DNA from: Streptomyces thermolilacinus SPC6
Lineage (GTDB): Bacteria > Actinomycetota > Actinomycetes > Streptomycetales > Streptomycetaceae
Length of the DNA: 64,000 nucleotides
Direction of reading: 5' to 3'
Assembly: GCF_000478605.2 (NCBI RefSeq)
Contig: NZ_ASHX02000001.1
Location: 4,355,001 to 4,419,000, forward strand
Numbering within the stretch: the first letter of the stretch is position 1; each line of letters begins with the position of its first letter. Positions 8,721 to 16,250 of this stretch are shown here, piece after piece. Both the position numbers and the translations under genes were made by a program. The notes beneath the pieces are model-generated. The model did not search any database. It was not told where the DNA came from and worked only from the letters and a program-made list of their open reading frames with translations.

Positions 8721-8742
8721 CCCCTCTTAGGACGAAGAGGGG
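8721..8742. repeat. Short hairpin beside the TGACGCAG array
   Basis: CCCCTCTT (8721-8728) / AAGAGGGG (8735-8742), six-base loop, six bases after the last repeat. It is A/T-richer than its surroundings and might be part of the origin. Confidence 0.4.
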
Positions 8743-8829
8743 GGTGTCTGTAGTAGTGCGCGTGGCTCAGAGCGCGAAATGCGGAGCCGCTTCGCGGCGC
8801 GTCCATCGGCGGCGGCGAGCCGCCGAACT

Positions 8830-8870
8830 GCAAGAGGAGCACCGGCGTGCGAGGCGGGTGCTCCTCTTGC
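8830..8870 (-). terminator. Terminator after the replication genes
   Basis: Perfect 14-base-pair stem GCAAGAGGAGCACC (8830-8843) / GGTGCTCCTCTTGC (8857-8870), 13-base loop, 24 bases past the helicase stop codon. It would shield the repeat array from transcription out of the replication operon. Confidence 0.75.
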
Positions 8871-8894
8871 TTGTCCGCGCGCGCCGTGCGGCGG

Positions 8895-10370
8895 TCAGTG
8901 CAGGGTGTCCTGCTGGTGCGCGGGCTGTTCGGGCGTGCGGGTCATGGCGATGTAGCGGGCGGTCCTGGTGCGGCCCCAGTCGATGAGCACGCCCCGGGCG
9001 GCAAGGGTCGGCTGGAGGCGCTTGAGGCGGTCGGAGAGGACTTTCCCGGTGGTCGGCCAGCCTTTGGGCAGGGGGCGGCATTCTTCGCCGCTGTAGAGGC
9101 CGGTGAGGGCGTACAGCCATTCCGAGGACGTCATCCGCGTCTCCTCGCCCGGCGCCATACCGGCCGCCTGCTTGAGCACGGTCTGGGCGAGCAAGTCGCC
9201 CTCGATGACGTCGTCGTTGAGGTCGTCCAGGCTGGCCCGGTAGGCGGCGAGCGAGCCGAAACCGGTCGCCGCGTCTAGCTGCGCGCACAGGTGGGCGAAG
9301 TCGGCCATCCGCAGGTCGGTGGGGATGTCGGCTTCGGCGGCCCGCACCTTTACCGTGAGGTCGAGGAGCGAGCCGAGGATGACGGGCAGCATCTGCTCGT
9401 ACTCGGCCCACAGCTCCGCCTCGGTCCGCCGCACGCGTGGCCGCTCCAGGCGGAGGGGGAGGAGGCGTTCGGCGAGGTCGGGGCGGATGACGCCGACGTC
9501 GATGCCGGTCAGCAGCAGGGGGCGGCGGTAGCGGGCACGGTGGACGTCGCCGTCGGTGAACAGGGCCCGCTTGACGTTCTCCGCTCCGGTGACGATGCAG
9601 CACATCGCGTCGGACAGGTCCGGGGTCATGTGGGAGAGGTTGTCCAGGGCGGTGACCCATCCGGCGGCGACGGCCGCCGTCAGGTTCTCCTCGTCCTTCG
9701 GCGCGCGGCGCAGGTCGCCGCTCATGCCCTCGATGATCCGCAGGAGCATCCGCCCGGCGGTGGACTTCCCCGCCCCCTGCGGCCCGGTGAGGAACGGCGC
9801 CGGGACAGGCACGGACGGGCCCAGGCATCCGACGAGCCAGGCGAGGGCCAGACATTCGGTTTCGGCGTTGGCGAAGTTCGTCAGCCGCAGCAGGGCGTCG
9901 ATGCCCTTGCCGTCGGTGTCCTTGGCTGGCAGGGGGAGTTCCCCGGTGAGCTGGGTCCTGCGCCAGCACACCTCGCGCGGGTCGGGGATGGCGATGTCCC
10001 ACCCGGTGGGGTGGATACGCACCGACCGCCCGTCCGTGCGACCGAGGTCCAGCCACGTCGCCCCGTCGAAGCCGGGCGCGACACGGATGTGCACAGACTG
10101 GACGTCCTCGGTGAGCGCGAGCGCTTCGATGAGGTCGAGGGCTTCCTTGAGGGCGGTGCCGTTGAACACGCCGATGCCGTCCTTGAACAGGCCGACCATG
10201 AGTTCCTGGCGGTGGCTTCCGGTGGTGCCCTGTGAGCGGATGGGGCGGGCGACGGGGTGGCCGTTGCGCTGGGCGTAGACGGTGCCGTCGGCGGTGCGGA
10301 AGTACCGGAAGTGCTGCTGCGCGTAGTCGGTGATGATCTCGCGGGCCGGGGTCTTGTCGTCCTCAGCCAT
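8895..10370 (-). CDS. AICE replication helicase/ATPase
   Basis: A 491-residue protein with Walker A GPQGAGKST at residues 196-204 in a DUF927/SF3-like ATPase setting, and an acidic Walker-B-like region around WVTALDNLSHM. Arginine-rich sensor segments follow (RYRRPLLLTGIDVG, RLLPLRLERPR). No membrane or secretion signal is seen. The ATG is three bases after the prim-pol stop with no separate ribosome binding site, so translation is probably coupled. In prim-pol AICEs the paired primase-polymerase and helicase carry out replication of the excised circle. It is likely the helicase acting at the repeat array 180 bases downstream. Confidence 0.82.
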   Translation of the reverse strand: MAEDDKTPAREIITDYAQQHFRYFRTADGTVYAQRNGHPVARPIRSQGTTGSHRQELMVGLFKDGIGVFNGTALKEALDLIEALALTEDVQSVHIRVAPGFDGATWLDLGRTDGRSVRIHPTGWDIAIPDPREVCWRRTQLTGELPLPAKDTDGKGIDALLRLTNFANAETECLALAWLVGCLGPSVPVPAPFLTGPQGAGKSTAGRMLLRIIEGMSGDLRRAPKDEENLTAAVAAGWVTALDNLSHMTPDLSDAMCCIVTGAENVKRALFTDGDVHRARYRRPLLLTGIDVGVIRPDLAERLLPLRLERPRVRRTEAELWAEYEQMLPVILGSLLDLTVKVRAAEADIPTDLRMADFAHLCAQLDAATGFGSLAAYRASLDDLNDDVIEGDLLAQTVLKQAAGMAPGEETRMTSSEWLYALTGLYSGEECRPLPKGWPTTGKVLSDRLKRLQPTLAARGVLIDWGRTRTARYIAMTRTPEQPAHQQDTLH

Positions 10371-10373
10371 GGT

Positions 10374-11240
10374 TCACAGCCCCAGGGCGGTGCGGGCGTT
10401 GGACCACGCGTCCAAGCAGTGCCGCACGGTCTCGCCCTTGGCCTGCGCGGCGGCGAACAGCCGCGTGACGTGGGCGTCGGTGAGGCAGCCGCACCGGCCA
10501 TGCGTGGACAGCACTGCCAGGAACGTGGCGTAGACGGTCGCGTGGACCTGGCAGCGGGCTTCGGTGATGCGCTGCTCCGCCATGGCGATCCCACGTTCCA
10601 GGAAGACGGGCGAGCGGTGCGGGCACTGTCCGCCCCCGCCCGGCAAAGAGGCGGTGACGGGGTGCGGTCGTACCACGCCAGGCGTTTTCTCGACCAGCGC
10701 GCGGACGGCGTCTGGGAGCGGGGTCGTGGTGCCGGATCCGGGCCCGAGATAGCGGGCGTAGGACATGGCGGACTTGATGTCCACGCCGGGACGCACCGCG
10801 TTGCGGGACTCCATGGCGCCCCGGTAGATCCAGTGCTCCCCCCGCGTCGTCGGCACGGTCCGGGTGGCAGGCAGGTGCTCGCGCGCCCAGGCGACCGCGT
10901 CGGCGTCGTCCAGGTCGACCACGGTCACCCCCGCGCCGCCGGGGTGGTAGGCGACCGCCGCCGCCCGCCTCCACACGGCCGTCCAGGCGGGCGAGCCGAT
11001 GACGGCGGGGTCGGTGGTGGCGGCGGCCCAGCCGTGGCACGGCCGCCGGCACGCGCAGGAGCCGGGGGTCTTCATGTTCGGCCGCCCGCCGCACGCGTTG
11101 CCGGCGCACGCGGGGCAGTTGCCGAACGGGACCTTCCCCGCCCGCAGAGGCAGCACCGGTACCCCTGCGTCGGCCAGCGCCAGGGCGACGGGCAGGTGAC
11201 CGGCCCGGGCATCTCGCCGGATCAGGGTGGCATAGGTCAT
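10374..11240 (-). CDS. Bifunctional DNA primase/polymerase (prim-pol domain)
   Basis: A 288-residue prim-pol protein of the archaeo-eukaryotic primase type. Near the N-terminus ALALADAGVPVLPLRAGK is the family signature; a Cys/His cluster follows (CPACAGNACGG, CACRRPC). The catalytic hhhDhD motif is VTVVDLDDA, with GEHWIYRG further on as the strand carrying the conserved His. The ATG has GGAGG upstream. It is the first gene of a two-gene replication operon with the helicase. It would synthesise primers and extend them on the excised element. Confidence 0.87.
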   Translation of the reverse strand: MTYATLIRRDARAGHLPVALALADAGVPVLPLRAGKVPFGNCPACAGNACGGRPNMKTPGSCACRRPCHGWAAATTDPAVIGSPAWTAVWRRAAAVAYHPGGAGVTVVDLDDADAVAWAREHLPATRTVPTTRGEHWIYRGAMESRNAVRPGVDIKSAMSYARYLGPGSGTTTPLPDAVRALVEKTPGVVRPHPVTASLPGGGGQCPHRSPVFLERGIAMAEQRITEARCQVHATVYATFLAVLSTHGRCGCLTDAHVTRLFAAAQAKGETVRHCLDAWSNARTALGL

Positions 11241-11338
11241 GCTGGAAACCTCCAGGTCAGTAGATCAGGAGCAGAGGGCGGCCCCGGTTCTTGGTCGGAT
11301 GGGGGCCGCCCTTATGCGGAATGGCGTGTGGTGGGTGT

Positions 11339-11500
11339 TCAGGGAGGCGGGAGTACCCCCCCTCGCCGGGTGTCTGCGAGGGGGTTTCGGGGGCTGTGAG
11401 CTGGGGTGCCTCCCTGCCTCCCTGCAAGGTCGTTTGTGCAGGTCAGTGCGAGGGAGGTGGGTCAGGGAGAAGTTGAGGGAGTTCTCCCTGCCTCCCTGAC
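11339..11500. repeat. CAGGGAGG repeat region beside traB, candidate clt transfer locus
   Basis: Copies of CAGGGAGG (one mismatch allowed) start at 11340, 11450 and 11463. Inverted copies CCTCCCTG start at 11409, 11417, 11483 and 11491. The arms GTCAGGGAG (11461-11469) and CTCCCTGAC (11492-11500) form a perfect dyad. The region lies directly downstream of the TraB gene. In Streptomyces plasmids TraB recognises clt loci made of repeated 8-base sequences near traB. No gene fits the 281-base gap 11241-11521. Confidence 0.55.
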
Positions 11501-11521
11501 CGTTGTGGGGTGCGGTTCCCT

Positions 11522-13657
11522 CTACTGGGCGGCGGAAGCGGAACCGTCGTTGGTCCGGTTGGCGAGGGCTCGGGCGATGCGGTCGCGGCCGACGACCATG
11601 CGGCCGTCGGACTTGTACGGCTGGGCTCCGGTGCCCTCCAGCACCCGCTTCAGATCGGCGTGGGTCCATGACCCGTACGCCTTGGGGTTGGTGGTGGCCA
11701 GCCGCTGGAGCACGTCCTGCGTGAGCACGCGGGGGGCGGTGCCGATCACGTGGGCGATGTCCGTCAGCGGGTCGGTCGGCTCGTCGGTGTCGATCACCCG
11801 CAGGGTGGTGACCCCGTCGCGCAGGGCCCGCGCCCGTGCGCCGACCTCGGCTGCGGCCTCGGTGTCGATGTAGTGCGTCCGCACGGTGATGGACGCCTGA
11901 CCGGCCGGGATGTCGATCCCGTCGCTCGCCACGACAAGGGTGCCCTTGTCGAGGCCCTGGCGCAGCAGGTGCGGGGCGGCGCCGCCGTCCACGGCCTTGT
12001 CGCCCAGCGCCATGCGGGCCTGCGACTCGGTGCCCAGCGCGAGGGACGCGCGGGTGTGGGCGCCTTCGCGGACGAGCTTGGGAAGGTTCTGGTCAGTGGG
12101 GTCCTGCGTGCCCTGCCACAGCAGCACATTGACCGCACGCCCCTGGTTGTGAATCTTCCGCGCCGCCATGAAGTACCGGGACGTGGCCTTGGAGCCGCCG
12201 TAGGGGCGCTTCTCCTCATCCACGGCCGGGCACATGAACGCGACCTGCGCTTCGTCCACGAGGACGATGAGCGGGGGGAAGGCGGTGCCGGGCGGGGCGG
12301 TCAGGCGCCGCTCCATCTCCGTGACGCCGGACTCGACCATTTCGGTGGCCTGGATGACGTGGTCGTCGGTGGGGCCCTGGATAAGGACGGTGGCGATCCC
12401 GTCGAACATGGCCCAGTCCCCGGCGCCCTTGAGGTCCGCGATCCGGAACTCCACCGTCGGATCGAGGGCCAGCCACAGGGCGAGGGCGCGGACGGCGGCG
12501 GTCTTGCCCTGGTTCGACAGGCCGGTGACGAGCATGTGCCGCTGATACAGGCTCAACGCGGCGGCATCCCCGCGCAGGTCCTGCCCCCACGGCGCCTTGC
12601 CCTTCTTGTAGTCGGCCCGCAGCTCGGCGTCCAGGACGAGCGGGGACGGACCGATCGGCTCGTCCAGCGCTCCCGAATCAGCGATCCACAGCCGGACCGT
12701 GCGGGCGGCGGTGGGGATGGTGATGAACACCTCGTGCTCGTGCCGGGCGAGGTTCTCCGCGAGCTTCCGGCGCCGCCCCTGCACCTCCTGCGTCGACACC
12801 CCCGACGGCAAGGTGACATCCACCTCGACACCGCATCCGGCAATCTTGATGGGGCTGAGCATCGCGGCGCCGACGTCGCCCATCTCCTTGATGGCCTTCC
12901 GCAACGGCGCGATACCCAGATCCCGCAGGGCGGTGACGACGACGGACGGCGTGATCGGCGCCCCAGCGTCGCTTCCGCGCTGCTGGGCGGGAAGGGCCCA
13001 CTGCGGCGCCGCCTGCTGGTGACGGCCGACCGCCCACAGACCGCACAGCGCCAGCCACGGCGCCACGGCGACGGCCGGTCCCCACACCACCGAGACGATG
13101 ACAATCATCAGCTCGATGAACTCCACCACCGCCATCAGCGGGGTGACCACGTCGCCCGGCTCCTTCGTCGCCACCGCGAGCGCGACGCCGAGCAGCAGCA
13201 GACCGGCGAGGGTGCCGCCGGTGGCGTAGGCGGCGTTCTTCACCAGCGGCTCCGGGGAGGTCAGCAGGTCCATGCGCCGCTGGTGACGCGCCGCCCGGTA
13301 CTGCCGCCCCCGCTCCTCCCACTCCGCGGCCGCCTCCAGGTTCCCCGCGGCTTCGGCGGCGCGGATCATCCGCTCGTACCGCGCCGCCGTACGGCCGTCC
13401 CACGCCCGGCGCGCCACGATCCGCGTACCGCCGACCACGTACGAGCCGTGACGGACCACGGCCCGCCCGGCGGCCCGCGTCCGCTCATCCCGCGCCGCCC
13501 GGCCGACCGCCCGCCCGCTGCGGCGCCACACCGGCACCGGACGGACCTCGGCGGCCTCCAACGGCAGCGGGTCGGCGGCCGGGGCGTCCGGGGCGGGGGC
13601 CCGGTCATCGGTGTCGGCGGGCGGGTCTTTGAAGAGGTGTACGACGTTGTCCGTCAT
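11522..13657 (-). CDS. TraB-like FtsK/SpoIIIE conjugal DNA translocase
   Basis: A 711-residue translocase that would pump double-stranded element DNA into the recipient. It has a charged N-terminus, two hydrophobic segments (about residues 140-163 and 170-210), an FtsK ATPase with Walker A GLSNQGKTA (379-387) and Walker B LIVLVDEAQ (463-471), and a C-terminal winged-helix-like region (after about 640: DVLQRLATTNPKAYGSWTHADLKRVL) matching the DNA-reading gamma domain of TraB. The ATG has AGGAG upstream. In AICEs this single protein replaces a type IV secretion system. Confidence 0.92.
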   Translation of the reverse strand: MTDNVVHLFKDPPADTDDRAPAPDAPAADPLPLEAAEVRPVPVWRRSGRAVGRAARDERTRAAGRAVVRHGSYVVGGTRIVARRAWDGRTAARYERMIRAAEAAGNLEAAAEWEERGRQYRAARHQRRMDLLTSPEPLVKNAAYATGGTLAGLLLLGVALAVATKEPGDVVTPLMAVVEFIELMIVIVSVVWGPAVAVAPWLALCGLWAVGRHQQAAPQWALPAQQRGSDAGAPITPSVVVTALRDLGIAPLRKAIKEMGDVGAAMLSPIKIAGCGVEVDVTLPSGVSTQEVQGRRRKLAENLARHEHEVFITIPTAARTVRLWIADSGALDEPIGPSPLVLDAELRADYKKGKAPWGQDLRGDAAALSLYQRHMLVTGLSNQGKTAAVRALALWLALDPTVEFRIADLKGAGDWAMFDGIATVLIQGPTDDHVIQATEMVESGVTEMERRLTAPPGTAFPPLIVLVDEAQVAFMCPAVDEEKRPYGGSKATSRYFMAARKIHNQGRAVNVLLWQGTQDPTDQNLPKLVREGAHTRASLALGTESQARMALGDKAVDGGAAPHLLRQGLDKGTLVVASDGIDIPAGQASITVRTHYIDTEAAAEVGARARALRDGVTTLRVIDTDEPTDPLTDIAHVIGTAPRVLTQDVLQRLATTNPKAYGSWTHADLKRVLEGTGAQPYKSDGRMVVGRDRIARALANRTNDGSASAAQ

Positions 13658-13699
13658 GCTGAAAGCTCCTGTCTGCCCACCGAGTGGGCGGATGAGGGC

Positions 13700-13742
13700 C
13701 CGGAGCGGCCGGTAGTCCTTGGCCGGGTGACGGCCGCTCCGG
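13700..13742 (-). terminator. Hairpin between the small Cys-rich gene and traB
   Basis: Perfect 12-base-pair stem CCGGAGCGGCCG (13700-13711) / CGGCCGCTCCGG (13731-13742) with a 19-base loop, starting 15 bases past the Cys-rich ORF stop. Likely a terminator or attenuator upstream of traB. Confidence 0.6.
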
Positions 13743-13757
13743 GGTGGGGGGAACTAG

Positions 13758-13898
13758 CTAGTCGCACTGGCAGTAGTCGGCGAGCTGCATGCACTCGTCG
13801 CAGCGCCAGCAGTCACAGCCGCAGACGTGTCCGACGGCGCAGGAGCAGTGGCACATGCCCTCGCCGCAGGGCTCTTCGGTGCTCGTGTCGTCGTACAT
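13758..13898 (-). CDS. 46-residue cysteine-rich peptide, function unknown
   Basis: A small ORF starting MYDDTSTEEPCGEGMCHC and ending with a TAG. It has 11 cysteines in 46 residues (24%) at 11, 16, 18, 20, 26, 28, 30, 33, 36, 43 and 45, plus His17 and His24. Spacings are mostly CxC and CxxC, which points to metal binding (zinc or a metallothionein-like cluster) rather than disulphides; there is no signal peptide. The ATG is preceded by GAAGAGAG. It lies between the small spread genes and traB, in step with the minus-strand operon. The frame keeps cysteine codons TGC/TGT throughout, so it is unlikely to be chance. It is too short for most gene callers. Confidence 0.72.
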   Translation of the reverse strand: MYDDTSTEEPCGEGMCHCSCAVGHVCGCDCWRCDECMQLADYCQCD

Positions 13899-13914
13899 GG
13901 GGCTCTCTTCGTGG

Positions 13915-14106
13915 TCAGTGGGCGTGGCGGGCGCGGGCGTAGTCGGCGGGCGCGCATCCGGCGGCCTCAGCCGCGCGGGCGGCCTTGTCGGCCAGGTGGG
14001 CGGCCTGCTTGGCGATGTCGGAGTGGATGCCGTGCTGGGCGCCGATGCGGACCATGTCGCGTCCGGCGGCGACGGCGAGGGCGGCGAGCTGCTGCTTGCT
14101 GGTCAT
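13915..14106 (-). CDS. Small helical AICE protein, 63 residues
   Basis: Starts MTSKQQLAALAVAAGRDMVRIG and is Ala-rich, predicted helical and soluble. The ATG has GGGGGACC upstream. It is transcribed in line with the spread genes on its 5' side and the Cys-rich ORF 16 bases on its 3' side. No family is recognised; genes of this size between spd and tra in AICEs are usually of unknown role in intramycelial spread. Confidence 0.68.
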   Translation of the reverse strand: MTSKQQLAALAVAAGRDMVRIGAQHGIHSDIAKQAAHLADKAARAAEAAGCAPADYARARHAH

Positions 14107-14151
14107 GCGGTCCCCCTTGTGGCGGTGGGCCGGGCTGTCCGGCTCCCCTCA

Positions 14152-14175
14152 CCACCCCCGCGCGGGCGGGGGTGG
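14152..14175 (-). terminator. GC-rich hairpin upstream of the 63-residue gene
   Basis: Perfect 10-base-pair stem CCACCCCCGC (14152-14161) / GCGGGGGTGG (14166-14175) with a four-base loop, 27 bases past the stop of the 69-residue gene. Confidence 0.7.
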
Positions 14176-14202
14176 ATCGGGCAGGCGGCAGGACGGCGGG
14201 GT

Positions 14203-14412
14203 TCAGCGCCGGGGGTAGCCGTGGCCGGTGGGCGGGTAGGTTTCGGCGGCCTTGTCGGTCATCAGGCCCTCCATGACGACCGACTGGAAGTCGGCGTCCA
14301 GGCCGTTCGTCGGCTCGTGCTGGAAGGCGGTGTCGGCCCGGTCCAGGAGCCGACGGGTGCGGGCGTCGTCGGTGGCGGGCGTCTCGCTGCTGCTGCGGCG
14401 GAACAGACCCAT
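14203..14412 (-). CDS. Small AICE protein of unknown function, 69 residues
   Basis: Starts MGLFRRSSSETPATDDARTRR and is charged and soluble, with no cysteine or membrane segment. ACTCC-type complementarity upstream (GAGGAGTGATCGC before the ATG) gives a good ribosome binding site. It sits between two strong hairpins, so it may be a monocistronic unit or be expressed by partial read-through from the spd operon. No family recognised. Confidence 0.66.
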   Translation of the reverse strand: MGLFRRSSSETPATDDARTRRLLDRADTAFQHEPTNGLDADFQSVVMEGLMTDKAAETYPPTGHGYPRR

Positions 14413-14439
14413 GCGATCACTCCTCAGAGGTCTTGGGCG

Positions 14440-14470
14440 AGGTCCCGCCCGGCCTGTCCGGGCGGGACCT
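14440..14470 (-). terminator. Terminator after the spdB-like gene
   Basis: Perfect 13-base-pair stem AGGTCCCGCCCGG (14440-14452) / CCGGGCGGGACCT (14458-14470), five-base loop, 24 bases past the stop codon. Confidence 0.8.
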
Positions 14471-14494
14471 TAGGGGGCGGGGCACCACACGGGC

Positions 14495-15361
14495 TCAGGC
14501 GGCGACCCGCCTCCACGCGGCCCGCAGGCGGGTCTCGGAGGCGGAGTGCCCGGCGGCGCGGAAGCGGGTGGCCATCTCCCGGTAGGACAGGGCCGGGGTT
14601 TCGCTGTGGCGGATCTCGTCCACCAGCCGGTCCAGCTCCGCATCCGTCGCATCCGTCGGCGCGGGCAGCGCGTCCAGCGGGGGGACCGGATTGCTCGGCC
14701 CCCACACCGGCAGCTCCCAGGAGGGTGCGACGCCGGGTGTGACACGGCCCGTCACGCAGGTTAGAGCCCTTGCGGTGTCCTCACCGCCCCGTACCGTTTC
14801 GAGCGTGGACCACGCCCGTGAGAGGGCTTGCGCGGTGCGGGCCTGGACGCGTGCGACGCGTGCCCCGGCCTGTGTGACGGCCGTCAGCCGCGTCTCCTCC
14901 GTGACCGCGTCCGCCCGAAGCCGGGCGCGGGCCACGGCCGCTTCGTCGCGGGCCTCCTGCTGGATGCCCCGGATCGTCTTGAGCGCGTGCGCCGTCAGCG
15001 CGGTGCGCTCCCACAGCCCGTGCACCAACCACAGCGCCTTCGCGGCCAGGGGCAGCCAGGCCACGGCCAGCCACGCACCCGCGTTCTCCTCGGCGGTCAA
15101 CGCGTGGGCGACCAGGACGCCGGTGGCGACCAGACCGAACCCCCACCCCACCGCCGTGACGGCGGGCGAGTGGTCGCCCTGCGCTGCCAGACGGCGCTCG
15201 TAGGCGAGAGTGGCCAGCCACCCGCCGTCGATCCCCAGACCGACGACCAGAGCGACCGGCCACGGCACCGCCGCACCCAGCCACATCATCACGACCGCGA
15301 GGGTCAGCACCATGGACACCGCCGTCATCGCGACGGCCGGCACAGTGGTCTTCGCGTTCAC
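14495..15361 (-). CDS. SpdB-like membrane protein for intramycelial spread
   Basis: A 288-residue protein with four hydrophobic segments in the first 115 residues (MTAVSMVLTLAVVMMWLGAA, WPVALVVGLGIDGGWLATLA, VGWGFGLVATGVLVAHAL, AGAWLAVAWLPLAAKALWLV). A charged helical stretch follows, then a C-terminal region ending in a helix-turn-helix-like segment (SYREMATRFRAAGHSASETRLRAAWRRV). This architecture matches SpdB-type proteins of Streptomyces conjugative elements, which work with TraB to spread DNA through septated mycelium. Its ATG overlaps the stop of the upstream DUF6284 gene (ATGA), so the two are translationally coupled. Confidence 0.82.
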   Translation of the reverse strand: MNAKTTVPAVAMTAVSMVLTLAVVMMWLGAAVPWPVALVVGLGIDGGWLATLAYERRLAAQGDHSPAVTAVGWGFGLVATGVLVAHALTAEENAGAWLAVAWLPLAAKALWLVHGLWERTALTAHALKTIRGIQQEARDEAAVARARLRADAVTEETRLTAVTQAGARVARVQARTAQALSRAWSTLETVRGGEDTARALTCVTGRVTPGVAPSWELPVWGPSNPVPPLDALPAPTDATDAELDRLVDEIRHSETPALSYREMATRFRAAGHSASETRLRAAWRRVAA

Positions 15362-15624
15362 GCGGCACCGCCCGCCTGCACCGTGGCGGCGCGGTTCGTC
15401 AGGTCGCGGCGGGCGGCCAGGACGCGGTGGCGGGCCCGGCGGATGCGCCGGGCGTCCAGCTCCGTGACCGGCCGGTCCAGGGTCATGATCTGCGCGTCCA
15501 GCAGGTCCACTTCCGCAAGGATCAGCGGGAGTTCCTGCTCGATCCCCTCCAGCTCCGCCGCCGACGGCTCACCGTCGAACAGCACCGCCGTAACGGGCGC
15601 GCGAAGCGCTCCGATGGACTTCAT
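15358..15624 (-). CDS. DUF6284-family AICE protein, 88 residues
   Basis: Starts MKSIGALRAPVTAVLF and contains the family pattern of an acidic helix (PSAAELEGIEQELPLILAEVDLLDAQIMTLDR) and a basic helix (ELDARRIRRARHRVLAARRDL). It is a predicted helical hairpin without cysteine or membrane segment. The ATG at 15624 is preceded by GGGAGC; an upstream in-frame extension to 15864 is low-complexity and rejected. It is the first gene of the spread operon and overlaps spdB by four bases. The role is unknown but it is a frequent AICE companion of spd genes. Confidence 0.8.
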   Translation of the reverse strand: MKSIGALRAPVTAVLFDGEPSAAELEGIEQELPLILAEVDLLDAQIMTLDRPVTELDARRIRRARHRVLAARRDLTNRAATVQAGGAA

Positions 15625-16250
15625 TGGGTCGTGCTCCCTTCTCAGAGGAACGGCCCGAGCGAGGTCCCGGAGGGGCAACTCCGGGGCCTCTCGCCGTTGG
15701 AACCATCCGGCTCCCCTCGACCCCGCCCGTGCGGCACCCCCGTGAAGGGGGCCCGGACGGACGGAGGAGGCAACCGGCCGCAGCGGTGAGCTGCGGAGGT
15801 GGCGAAGCGTTCTACGGCCCCCAGTGGGGGCCCGCGATCTCTGCCCTTGTCTCACCGCGCGCACGGATCACTTGTCGCCCCGAAAGGGCGGCCTGGGAGA
15901 AGGTGCTTGCTACTCGCGCGGCAGGGCCTACGGCTTGTCGCAGATGCCTGAATGTCTGTCCCCTGTTGAGTTCTCAAGCCAGCAATCGCTTCCTTCGAGC
16001 CGTTTCACGGGCCCTCCGGGCGACGGGGCAGCCCGAAGAGGGCCCTCCCATGCGCGCCATTCGGCTCCAAGGAGCCATCTGGTGCGCACCAACAGATTGG
16101 CATCTGGTGCGCACCAGATGCAACCCCTGCGGTGCGACTGGTGTCGGCGCGTGTCTCCAGGGAACGGCCGGAACGGGGTGCCTCGGTAGCCAACGGGGGT
16201 TAACCTCAGGGGTGTTAACCAGCTCTCACCTGCGGCTTTATGGAGGCGGC
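15625..16250. promoter_or_regulatory. Divergent control region of the AICE
   Basis: This 626-base gap separates the minus-strand transfer operon from the plus-strand XRE regulator. It holds a G-U-tolerant hairpin (GAGGTCCCGGAG 15659-15670 with CTCCGGGGCCTC 15680-15691), the operator pair at 16076-16120, and two GTTAAC palindromes (16199-16204 and 16214-16219) fifteen bases apart just before the regulator. No coding frame is supported. Confidence 0.6.
16076..16120. promoter_or_regulatory. Twin palindromic operators, probable GntR binding sites
   Basis: CATCTGGTGCGCACCAGATG at 16101-16120 is a perfect 20-base palindrome. A second copy, 16076-16095, keeps CATCTGGTGCGCACCA but ends ACAG. Centre-to-centre distance is 25 bases. 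They lie in the divergent control region of the element, the place where a KorSA-type GntR repressor would act on pra- and transfer-like promoters. Confidence 0.65.
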
